Program-made: the position numbers and the translations under genes
NCBI RefSeq assembly: GCF_900316465.1
Contig: NZ_ONDD01000001.1
Coordinates: forward strand, 124,001-188,000
Length of the DNA stretch: 64,000 nt
From: an uncultured Fibrobacter sp.
Lineage (GTDB): Bacteria > Fibrobacterota > Fibrobacteria > Fibrobacterales > Fibrobacteraceae
Reading direction: 5' to 3'
Notes under the pieces: model-generated
What the model saw: only the letters and a program-made list of their open reading frames with translations
What the model was told of the DNA's origin: nothing
Databases searched by the model: none
Part shown: piece by piece, positions 44,156 to 51,071 of the stretch
Layout of the letters: each line of letters begins with the position of its first letter
Numbering within the stretch: the stretch's first letter is position 1

Positions 44156-44183
44156 ACTAGAAAGCGAGATGTCGCGAAACGAA

Positions 44184-44621
44184 TTAGTTTTCGTTGTTGT
44201 GCATTTCCATCTGTTCGCGGTCCATCGTGTGCTGCAAGTATTCCTTGAAGTCACGGTCGATGTTCACTCCATCGAGGTCGAGGTCGTCGTTTTCCAACAC
44301 GAACACGGCGCTCGGGTTATCGAGCCAGCCGACCACGTCCACCTGATCGAGTTTCATGGACTTGTCGCCTGCAGCCTGTGCAACGTATTCAATCTTAGAC
44401 TTCTGTACCCAACCCTGTCCGCAAGGACCCTTCACGAGCACTTCAGTTTCGCCATCCTTAAGGATCGTAAGTTCATCATTGAAACCAGCCGTGCAAACAA
44501 CGGAACCGCCATCTTTTTCCTTGGTCAGGTCCACGTCACCGATCTTGGATTTCACCTTCTTGCCAGCAGCGAAAGAAACGCCAACCATGAGAGCAAGAGC
44601 AATTAAGAGCACCTTTTTCAT
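44184..44621 (-). CDS. Small exported protein, SH3-like fold possible
   Basis: 145 residues from the ATG at 44621, chosen for GAGGAAAG before it and for the clean signal peptide (KKVLLIALALMVGVSFAA). The mature part has two cysteines and the pattern ELTILKDGETEVLVKGPCG then GQGWVQKSKIEYV, which resembles a bacterial SH3 fold, but the match is weak. The C-terminus is charged (DREQMEMHNNEN). Function unknown; a periplasmic wall-binding role is only a guess. It is divergent from mltG and shares its promoter area. Confidence 0.7.
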   Translation of the reverse strand: MKKVLLIALALMVGVSFAAGKKVKSKIGDVDLTKEKDGGSVVCTAGFNDELTILKDGETEVLVKGPCGQGWVQKSKIEYVAQAAGDKSMKLDQVDVVGWLDNPSAVFVLENDDLDLDGVNIDRDFKEYLQHTMDREQMEMHNNEN

Positions 44622-44665
44622 ATCTTTCCTCAGAAACAGGTTAAAAACTTGACAATGCAAGTACG

Positions 44666-44695
44666 AATATACCTTTTATTTTTGACTTTCGTCAG
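44666..44695 (-). promoter_or_regulatory. Promoter of the 44184 gene
   Basis: Minus strand: -35 CTGACG (44690-44695), 18-nt spacer, -10 TATATT (44666-44671). The -35 partly overlays the palindromic TGACTTTCGTCA that also carries the mltG -35. Confidence 0.6.
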
Positions 44696-44710
44696 ATTTT
44701 CTTTTAAATT
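44682..44710 (+). promoter_or_regulatory. Promoter of mltG, leaderless type
   Basis: -35 TTGACT (44682-44687), 17-nt spacer, -10 TAAATT (44705-44710), then 8 nt to the ATG at 44719. This is the clearest case of a full promoter placed so close that the message must start at or next to the ATG. Confidence 0.75.
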
Positions 44711-44718
44711 TTTGCGAT

Positions 44719-45726
44719 ATGAAGAAGATTTTACTTATTTTGGCCATCATTTTGGCACTTTTGGGCACTTTTTTGACCGTAAACCTCAAGTCCAGGATGG
44801 GGGCAACGGCTGAAAACGCCCAAACAGCCCTCATCGAGGTCCCCAAAGGGAGCTCTCCCTCTAAAGTTTTCCAAATCCTAAAACAGAATGGAATTTGGAG
44901 CGACGACCTCGCCTTCCGGTTGACCATGAAAAGGTTGAACCCGAGCCTCAAGGCCGGCTGGTTCGAAATTCCCGCAGGCCTCACACTGCCACAGGTACTC
45001 GCCATTATCGAAAGCGGCAAGGTCGCCGTACGCCGCGTGACCATTCCCGAGGGTCGCGCCTCGTGGGAAATCCCGGCCTATATAAAGAAGGCCTACCCCG
45101 ACTTTGACGAGAACCGCTGGAACAAGCTCGTCCAAGACCCGAAGTTCGCCCGCTCGCTCGGAGTCGAGGCCAACTCCCTGGAAGGCTACCTGCTCCCCGA
45201 CACCTACCCCTTCCCGATTGACGCCGACGAAGAGACCATCCTGAAGCACATGGTGGCCGCGAACCTCAAGGTCCGCGACGAAATGGAAAAGCGCCCGGGC
45301 TCCATGTGGAAGACCCTCGGCAGCTGGCACAAGGTGCTCACGCTTGCAAGCGTGGTCGAAGAAGAAACCGGCATTCCCGAAGAACGCCCGCTGATTGCAG
45401 GTGTGTTCCACAACCGCCTGCGCATTGGCATGCCGCTCGGGGCAGACCCCACGGTGCGGTTCATTTTCAGGAACCTGACCGGCCCGATTTACAAGAGCCA
45501 GCTGAACAGCAACAGCCCCTACAACACCCGCAAATTCAAGGGACTCATGCCGGGTCCGATTTCGAACCCGGGCCGCAAGGCAATTGAAGCAGCGCTGTTC
45601 CCGGCCACGACCGACGCCCTTTACTTTGTTGCAAAAGACGACGGTTCCATGACGCATTTCTTTAGCTCCAACTTGGCCGACCACAACAAGTATAAGGACG
45701 TTGCCGCCAAGAACCGTGGGGAGTAA
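44719..45726 (+). CDS. mltG: Endolytic murein transglycosylase MltG
   Basis: 335 residues with one N-terminal membrane helix (about 3-20), a LysM-like region (about 38-100; EVPKGSSPSKVFQILKQNG) and the YceG catalytic domain. The catalytic glutamate lies in ASVVEEETG (214-216), followed by RPLIAGVFHNRLRIGMPLGA and ADPTV. MltG cuts new glycan strands in the periplasm and sets their length. Length and motif order are normal. Single gene with its own terminator. Confidence 0.94.
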   Translation: MKKILLILAIILALLGTFLTVNLKSRMGATAENAQTALIEVPKGSSPSKVFQILKQNGIWSDDLAFRLTMKRLNPSLKAGWFEIPAGLTLPQVLAIIESGKVAVRRVTIPEGRASWEIPAYIKKAYPDFDENRWNKLVQDPKFARSLGVEANSLEGYLLPDTYPFPIDADEETILKHMVAANLKVRDEMEKRPGSMWKTLGSWHKVLTLASVVEEETGIPEERPLIAGVFHNRLRIGMPLGADPTVRFIFRNLTGPIYKSQLNSNSPYNTRKFKGLMPGPISNPGRKAIEAALFPATTDALYFVAKDDGSMTHFFSSNLADHNKYKDVAAKNRGE

Positions 45727-45790
45727 AATCCGGCAAAGTCACCCTAAAAAGTGATTCATCCGATACAGTTGTATACAGAAAAAATTTCAA

Positions 45791-45818
45791 AACCCTAGCC
45801 TTTAGGTTGGGGCTTTTC
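45791..45818 (+). terminator. Terminator of mltG
   Basis: 8-bp stem CCCTAGCC/GGTTGGGG (with G-U pairs) and a TTTA loop, then CTTTTC, which runs into the -10 of the next gene. Confidence 0.7.
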
Positions 45819-45824
45819 TAACAT
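45819..45824 (+). promoter_or_regulatory. -10 box of MATE gene 2, near-leaderless
   Basis: TAACATTG with 9 nt between TAACAT and the ATG at 45834. The bases TGGCGCCG match the block before MATE gene 1. Confidence 0.5.
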
Positions 45825-45833
45825 TGGCGCCGT

Positions 45834-47165
45834 ATGCAGGTGCAAGTCAAGGACCGTTCCCTATTAAGCCTTTCGTGGCCGCTGTTCATTACCTTCGGCA
45901 TCGCCACGTGCCAGCCCATGATGGACAGCTGGTTCCTGTCGCGTACGTCGGAATCGGCAGCGGCGGGCGTGGGGGCATTAATGCCCGTGCTGGGCGCGCT
46001 CTTTATGGCTATCAACGCATTCGCCCAGGCAGGGGCGAGCATCGCCTCGCAATTCATTGGGGCAGAACGCCCCAGGCAAGCAGGCACCACCCAGACTATG
46101 GTGTTGTTGGGCAGCCTCTTGTTAGGCATTGCAATCACGCTGGTTATAATTCCCCTAAACAACCAGATTGTAAGCTGGATGGGGCTTACCGGCGATGCCG
46201 CCCACCACGCCCGCGACTTCTTGCATATCGTCTCTATCGGTTTTGCGTTCCGCGCCCTGCAATCCACCCTCACGTCCTTAATTGCGACCCACGGTCTTAC
46301 CGTATGGAACCTGTTCGGAAACATCATCACGATTATTTCGAACGCCATCATGAACGTGATCTTTTTGAACGGATACCTCGGGTTCCCCCAGATGGGCGTG
46401 AAGGGCGTGGCGCTTGCCACCATGCTTTCGTGGCTGATTGCCGCAAGCATCCTGTTCCTGATTTTGCGAATCAAGGTCCACCACAAGATTCGCCGTACCG
46501 ACTTCAAGCGTTCCCGTGTGATTCTGCCCGACTGGATCCGCATCGGATTCCCCGCCGCGGTTGAGCCTGTTAGCTTCCAGATTTTCCAAGTCGTGCTGAC
46601 AGCGATTGTGGTGCACTTGGGCATTATCGCCATGACCGCCCGCATCTTTAGTGCGAACTTCGCCATGCTCGCCGTTATCTTGAGCGTGGGCCTGAGCAGC
46701 GGAAACCAGATTCTCGTGGCCCACCTCGTAGGCGCCCACGATTTTGACAAGGCGAACCGCCGACTCCACCAGAGCCTGATTGCCGGAAGCGCCAGCGGGC
46801 TCATCGTGGCCATCATCGTGGCCATCTTTGGCACCCAGTTGCTTTCGTTCTACACCAGCGACCCCGAAGTCATTCGCCTGGGTAAGCTCTGCCTGTGGTG
46901 CGACGTGATTCTGCAGCCCTTCAAGGCCGCGAACATGGTCATCACCTCGGCCCTCCGCGCCTCAGGTGATTCCAAGTTCCCCGCCATCGTAGGCTCGGCC
47001 ATGATGTGGACCTGCGGCCTGGGCACCGCCCTCCTGCTCGCCTTCGGCCTCAACCTCGGCCTCGTGGGCATCTGGCTCGGCATGGCCTCCGACGAATTCT
47101 ACCGCTCCATTGTCAACTACATCCGTTGGCGCGGCGGTAAATGGAAACAATACGGCGTGGTTTGA
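45834..47165 (+). CDS. MATE family efflux transporter (copy 2)
   Basis: 443 residues, twelve hydrophobic segments. It opens with SLLSLSWPLFITFGIATCQP, followed by GALFMAINAFAQAGASIA and, in the second half, ILSVGLSSGNQILVAHLVGA and SALRASGDSKFP. It belongs to another MATE subgroup than copy 1 (sequence similarity is low). It exports small molecules driven by a cation gradient at the inner membrane; substrate unknown. The start lacks a Shine-Dalgarno. Confidence 0.92.
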   Translation: MQVQVKDRSLLSLSWPLFITFGIATCQPMMDSWFLSRTSESAAAGVGALMPVLGALFMAINAFAQAGASIASQFIGAERPRQAGTTQTMVLLGSLLLGIAITLVIIPLNNQIVSWMGLTGDAAHHARDFLHIVSIGFAFRALQSTLTSLIATHGLTVWNLFGNIITIISNAIMNVIFLNGYLGFPQMGVKGVALATMLSWLIAASILFLILRIKVHHKIRRTDFKRSRVILPDWIRIGFPAAVEPVSFQIFQVVLTAIVVHLGIIAMTARIFSANFAMLAVILSVGLSSGNQILVAHLVGAHDFDKANRRLHQSLIAGSASGLIVAIIVAIFGTQLLSFYTSDPEVIRLGKLCLWCDVILQPFKAANMVITSALRASGDSKFPAIVGSAMMWTCGLGTALLLAFGLNLGLVGIWLGMASDEFYRSIVNYIRWRGGKWKQYGVV

Positions 47166-47219
47166 TCCCAAATGCCACAAATTCAAGTTTTAAGCCACTT
47201 TTTATCACGCTTTTTTGCT

Positions 47220-47244
47220 CGCCCCTTTTATTTGGGGCGTTTTC
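47220..47244 (+). terminator. Terminator of MATE gene 2
   Basis: 6-bp stem CGCCCC/GGGGCG with an 8-nt loop and TTTTC; the next gene's -10 begins 5 nt later. Confidence 0.8.
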
Positions 47245-47248
47245 ATTG

Positions 47249-47254
47249 TATATT
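47249..47254 (+). promoter_or_regulatory. -10 box of the 47261 gene, leaderless type
   Basis: TATATT with 6 nt (GTAGCT) to the ATG at 47261. Confidence 0.6.
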
Positions 47255-47260
47255 GTAGCT

Positions 47261-47686
47261 ATGATTTTTTCGTTCAAGCATAAGGTGATGTTCTTGTTGT
47301 GCGCAGCAGCTTTCTGCTGGTCGCAGGATTTGGACAAACCCGTGAACGATGTTGAAGTGTTCCGCCCCGAAAAGCGCGACACCAAGGTGCAGCTGGTAGA
47401 TTCGACCAAGAGCAATTCCGTCACCTTGAACGTGGACATCTTTGCCGACGGTATCGTCGGGTCGTACTACATTCTGTGGGACGACGTCGACCTCTCCGAA
47501 GACATCAAGAAGCAGATGACCACCCGCGACTTCGCCCGCGACGAATTCTTTATGCAGAACATCGACCGCGAACAGTTCGAACAGGAACGTTTGCTGCAGC
47601 TCTTCGAAGACAAGAAGAAGCAATACTTTGCAATCTTCCCCGAAGAAGCTTTGAAGATGATCGAAGACGCGCAAAAAGACCAATAA
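47261..47686 (+). CDS. Small exported protein of unknown function
   Basis: 141 residues from the ATG at 47261; an earlier in-frame start at 47141 lies inside the MATE gene and before the terminator and promoter, so it is rejected. The N-terminus (MIFSFKHKVMFLLCAAAFCWSQ) is a signal peptide. The mature part is acidic and largely helical, with DVDLSEDIKKQM and NIDREQFEQERLLQLFEDKK. No family recognised. Its stop codon touches the birA start (TAAATG), so the two are co-translated. Confidence 0.7.
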   Translation: MIFSFKHKVMFLLCAAAFCWSQDLDKPVNDVEVFRPEKRDTKVQLVDSTKSNSVTLNVDIFADGIVGSYYILWDDVDLSEDIKKQMTTRDFARDEFFMQNIDREQFEQERLLQLFEDKKKQYFAIFPEEALKMIEDAQKDQ

Positions 47687-48559
47687 ATGTTCTCCAAAGA
47701 AAGAACCTTTAACGACTGGAAACTCGGCGGATTCGGAAGCGCACCCGCATTTCTTTTTGACAGCATTGAAAGCACTCACAGTTTAATGAAGGCCCGCGCT
47801 GCAGCAGGCGAAATTGAACCGGGAACATTGTTTGTGGCCGACACGCAAACAGCAGGACACGGACGTCACGAACGCACCTGGGTCTCCCCCGCCGGGCAAA
47901 ATCTTTACTTCAATATTCTGATTCCGCTTGACGGAATTCCACTTGCATCGGCTCCGCAAGTCACGCAGGTCGCGGCCCTCACCTTTGCCGAAGTTTTCAA
48001 GAGCCTGCAAGACGACGCCAACGCGCAAGGACTCGGAAACCAACGCGTCGGAAAAATCACAGTCAAGTGGCCCAACGACATTCTTTGCGGCAAAAGCAAG
48101 TTCTGCGGAATTTTGGCGGAGATTGTATACGCACCGTCTGCATCAGGGGCGCCGAAACCAGCGATTAGCATGGGAGTGGGCATCAACGTCAACAGTAGCC
48201 CTCTCGATTACGCGCACCTGGGCCGCGCCGTCACCACGCTCAAGGAAATTTGCGGTCAAACAATCAATCGCGAAAAACTCTTGCAAATGCTTATCGCAAA
48301 CCTTGAACGCGCCCTCGGGCAGTTCCGCGCTTTCGGCATTCGCCCGTGGGTTGCCGCCTGGAAACGCATGGACCAGTTCATCGGCGCACGCGGCACCATC
48401 GTAGTCAACAACCACTGCACCGACCAAAACCGCAACAGCGGCGCAGGCGCTATCAAAAAAACAGGCACCATCCTCGACATGCAAGATGATGGAAGCCTGT
48501 TATTCAAATGCGACGACGGTACAACAGAAACCGTCTATTCCGCTGACTTGGAAATATAG
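47687..48559 (+). CDS. birA: Biotin-[acetyl-CoA carboxylase] ligase
   Basis: 290 residues. The biotin ligase block ADTQTAGHGRHERTW (GRGRR-like loop) is near 47-65, followed by KITVKWPNDILCGKSKFCGI with the catalytic lysine, and IGVGINVN as MGVGINVNS. A small C-terminal domain closes it. The DNA-binding N-terminal domain of bifunctional BirA is missing, so it should be enzyme only. It joins biotin to the carrier protein of acetyl-CoA carboxylase using ATP. It sits directly after the unknown exported protein. Confidence 0.93.
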   Translation: MFSKERTFNDWKLGGFGSAPAFLFDSIESTHSLMKARAAAGEIEPGTLFVADTQTAGHGRHERTWVSPAGQNLYFNILIPLDGIPLASAPQVTQVAALTFAEVFKSLQDDANAQGLGNQRVGKITVKWPNDILCGKSKFCGILAEIVYAPSASGAPKPAISMGVGINVNSSPLDYAHLGRAVTTLKEICGQTINREKLLQMLIANLERALGQFRAFGIRPWVAAWKRMDQFIGARGTIVVNNHCTDQNRNSGAGAIKKTGTILDMQDDGSLLFKCDDGTTETVYSADLEI

Positions 48560-48577
48560 TCAGCTATTCTTTTATCT

Positions 48578-48817
48578 TTATTTTCTTTTCGTCTTGTAGA
48601 ACAAGCTGCCCACAAGCGAAACGGCAAGCACCACAATCATCGCGGTAAGACCCATGTCGGCAAGATTCTTGTACTCGCCCACATGCCCCGACTCAATGAG
48701 CATAATAATGATCAGCGCAATGACGGCAGCGGTAGCGCCCATGCGGTCGAACATTTTGATTTTATCTTCGATGGTAAAGGGCTTCTTGAACGGACCATTA
48801 GTAAAGGGCATTGACAT
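48578..48817 (-). CDS. Small two-helix membrane protein
   Basis: 79 residues with two hydrophobic helices (about 26-43, ATAAVIALIIIMLI; and 53-73, LTAMIVVLAVSLVGSLFY) and a basic tail (KTKRK). It overlaps the ubiA-like stop by 20 nt and closes that operon. No family recognised. It may be an accessory part of the prenyltransferase unit. Confidence 0.65.
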   Translation of the reverse strand: MSMPFTNGPFKKPFTIEDKIKMFDRMGATAAVIALIIIMLIESGHVGEYKNLADMGLTAMIVVLAVSLVGSLFYKTKRK

Positions 48818-49691
48818 CGCCTCCCATGCAGATCCACACGATGAGTCCTGCCATCACAAGTACGCTAATGGCGACGTTTGCCAAAAAGAAATCGCGATTC
48901 ATGGCATCGAGGTCATCGGATTTGCGGAATAAATGGATGTAGAGGATTGCGGCAGTCATTAGGCCCGTTACCACCCACCAAGGGATTCCCATGCCCCAGA
49001 ACACGCCAAAAACCACGCACAAGGCAAGCATAGCCACATGGCTCCAGAAAGCAATCTGCAAGGCGCGTTTACGGCCAAAACGGGCAGGCACCGAATGCAG
49101 TCCCATCTGGCGGTCAATTTCTTCGTCTTGGGTCGCGTAAATAATATCGAAGCCGCCCATCCAGAGCATTAGAATCACGAGCAAGAAAATCGGGAATATA
49201 GCGAATTCGCCGCGAATGGCAATCCAGGCGCCAAGCGGGCTCATGCCTATCGCAAAGCCCAAGAACCAATGGCAAAGCCAGCTAAAGCGTTTCCAGTAGG
49301 AATAAGAAAGCAACAGGAGCCACACAGGCAATGCAAGCAAGCCGGCGAGCGGTTGTAACAGCGCCGCAAACAGCACGAAAAGCACTCCGTTTACGGCCAG
49401 GAAGGCGATTACCGACGCCTTGCTCAGGCGCCCTGCAGGCAGGTGACGCTTTGCGGTACGCGGGTTCTTGGCATCGATATCGGCGTCGGCAATGCGGTTA
49501 AAGCTCATGGCGCTGTTACGGGCGGTCACCATACAGCCCACAATAAGCGCAATCATCTTGACCGCCTCCGCGGCAGCCATGCCGCGGAAACCGCCCGCCG
49601 CGACCCACATGGAGCCAATCGCAAAAGGCATCGCGAAAAGCGAATGACTGAAGCGCACCATGTGCCCGAATTCAAGAACCTTTTTCAGCAT
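48798..49691 (-). CDS. UbiA family prenyltransferase
   Basis: 297 residues, about nine membrane helices. The first aspartate-rich motif is NRIADADID (N65, D69, D73) and the second is DEEIDRQMG in YATQDEEIDRQMG. Such enzymes attach a polyprenyl tail to an aromatic ring at the membrane. It is next to ubiX- and ubiE-type genes. Because Fibrobacter-type anaerobes use menaquinone and not ubiquinone, I infer the MqnP role of the futalosine route (prenylation of 1,4-dihydroxy-6-naphthoate) rather than UbiA proper. Confidence 0.88.
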   Translation of the reverse strand: MLKKVLEFGHMVRFSHSLFAMPFAIGSMWVAAGGFRGMAAAEAVKMIALIVGCMVTARNSAMSFNRIADADIDAKNPRTAKRHLPAGRLSKASVIAFLAVNGVLFVLFAALLQPLAGLLALPVWLLLLSYSYWKRFSWLCHWFLGFAIGMSPLGAWIAIRGEFAIFPIFLLVILMLWMGGFDIIYATQDEEIDRQMGLHSVPARFGRKRALQIAFWSHVAMLALCVVFGVFWGMGIPWWVVTGLMTAAILYIHLFRKSDDLDAMNRDFFLANVAISVLVMAGLIVWICMGGDVNALY

Positions 49692-49693
49692 AC

Positions 49694-50323
49694 CTATTTC
49701 TTTTTCGCTCTCACCTTGGCCAAGTGCTTCACAGAAGGCGTCTTCTGTTTTACCACCTTAGGTATCGAAATTCCCTTCCAAGGTTTCACAATATCGGCAG
49801 CATCCCTCATCGCACCCAGATGCATCAAGATCTTTGCGACAACGGTATCTACCAATTCTTCAATTGTCTTCGGGTGATCATAAAAATGCGGCGACGCCGG
49901 AATCACAATCCCGCCTTGGCGGGTCAAGCGAGTCATGTTATCCAAGTGGATCAAGTTGTAAGGAGTCTCGCGCGGCACCACAATCAAAGGGCGGCGTTCT
50001 TTGAGGCATACATCGGCTGCACGAATCAGCAAGTTGTCCGACGTTCCGCCAGCAATGCGGCCAATTGTTCCCATGGAGCAGGGCACCACAACCATGCCTG
50101 CATAGTCGGCAGAACCACTCGCACATTCGGCAAAGAAGTTTTTCACGTCGGGGGCTTCGTCCACGTAATCGAACAATTCATCCTGGCCTTCGTAGGCTAC
50201 CACGCCCCTGCCCGGCGGCGTCACCAAGGCGGTCACATGGTGCCCCAGGCGTTTTAAATGCATCGCGGTTCTTGTCGCGTAAATGGCGCCACTCGCGCCG
50301 GTCACCCCCAAAATGAACCTCAT
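49694..50323 (-). CDS. ubiX: UbiX-type flavin prenyltransferase
   Basis: 209 residues from the ATG at 50323, chosen for AAGGAG six bases before it; a longer frame start at 50368 has none. The N-terminal nucleotide loop GVTGASGAIYATRTAMHL and the block VVPCSMGTIGRIAGGTSDNL with PRETPYNLIHLDNM identify the family. UbiX makes prenylated FMN, the cofactor of UbiD-type decarboxylases. No ubiD is in the window. It overlaps ubiE by 4 nt and is followed 2 nt later by the UbiA-like gene. Confidence 0.93.
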   Translation of the reverse strand: MRFILGVTGASGAIYATRTAMHLKRLGHHVTALVTPPGRGVVAYEGQDELFDYVDEAPDVKNFFAECASGSADYAGMVVVPCSMGTIGRIAGGTSDNLLIRAADVCLKERRPLIVVPRETPYNLIHLDNMTRLTRQGGIVIPASPHFYDHPKTIEELVDTVVAKILMHLGAMRDAADIVKPWKGISIPKVVKQKTPSVKHLAKVRAKKK

Positions 50324-51000
50324 GTTCGTCTCCTTAGTAATACGCGGTAGGCCACCCCGAAAAAGCACGGCTTCACATGCACCAGTTCAAAGCCGTTCGA
50401 CTCCGCCAACCTGACAAAGTCTGCAACCGGCAAAAAACGGAGCACCGAATTCACCAAATATTCGTAAGCTTCCCGCTTGCTAAAAAAGGCCCCCAGCACC
50501 GGAATAAAGAGCGGTGCAAGTCTCTTGTAGAAAAACTTGTTGAACGCATTCCTCGGCGAAAAGAATTCCAGCACCTGCAAGTACCCCCCATTCGAGAGCA
50601 CGCGGGCAGATTCCTTCAAGCCGCCTTCGGCATCGGGCAAGTTACGCATTCCAAATCCGTTCAGAACCACATCGAACGAGGCGTCGCCAAAAGGCATTTT
50701 CATGGCATCGAGCTGCACGGGGATAGCCGTCATCGTCTTTCCTGCAGCGCCCTTCAACATTCCATAAGAAAAATCGCCTAAAACAGCGACATCGGGCTTG
50801 CCATTGAATTTTTCGTAAGTGACCGCAAAATCGCCCGTGCCTCCGCACAAATCCAAGAGACGTTTGCCGGGCTTTACCTTTTTCAGTTCGCGACAGCAAC
50901 TGCGGCGCCACAAAATGTCCTGAAAGCAACTGAGCGTATGATTCAAAAAATCATAGCGACTGGCAATCTCGTCGAACATTCTGCGCACAGGGCTTATCAT
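50320..51000 (-). CDS. ubiE: Demethylmenaquinone/ubiquinone C-methyltransferase (UbiE/MenG)
   Basis: 226 residues. VRRMFDEIASRYDFLNHTLS opens it, LLDLCGGTGDFAV is the SAM-binding motif I, and FGMRNLPDAEGGLKESARVL is the family block. It methylates the ring of demethylmenaquinone to menaquinone with SAM. It leads the ubiE-ubiX-ubiA operon. The ATG is 7 nt after a TATATT box that is fused to the T-run of the CotH 2 terminator. Confidence 0.94.
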   Translation of the reverse strand: MISPVRRMFDEIASRYDFLNHTLSCFQDILWRRSCCRELKKVKPGKRLLDLCGGTGDFAVTYEKFNGKPDVAVLGDFSYGMLKGAAGKTMTAIPVQLDAMKMPFGDASFDVVLNGFGMRNLPDAEGGLKESARVLSNGGYLQVLEFFSPRNAFNKFFYKRLAPLFIPVLGAFFSKREAYEYLVNSVLRFLPVADFVRLAESNGFELVHVKPCFFGVAYRVLLRRRT

Positions 51001-51007
51001 AGCGCCA

Positions 51008-51013
51008 AATATA
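51008..51013 (-). promoter_or_regulatory. -10 box of the ubiE operon, leaderless type
   Basis: TATATTTG on the minus strand, 7 nt (TGGCGCT) before the ATG at 51000. A possible -35, TTGAAG, sits 16 nt upstream inside the terminator hairpin. Confidence 0.65.
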
Positions 51014-51050
51014 GAAAAAGGAGCCTAGGCTTCAAGCCACAGGCTCCTTT
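51014..51050 (-). terminator. Terminator of CotH gene 2
   Basis: Outer 7-bp stem GGAGCCT/AGGCTCC with an inner 5-bp stem GGCTT/AAGCC and a T5 run on the minus strand. Confidence 0.88.
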
Positions 51051-51071
51051 CCAAAAACTTACAAAGCACTA

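Noticed and set aside
45834..47165. MATE copies as a recent duplication
   Set aside because: Protein likeness between the two MATE genes is low; only the short upstream block is shared.
47141..47260. Upstream start for the small exported protein before birA
   Set aside because: It would begin inside the MATE2 gene and run through a terminator and promoter; the ATG at 47261 gives a signal peptide.
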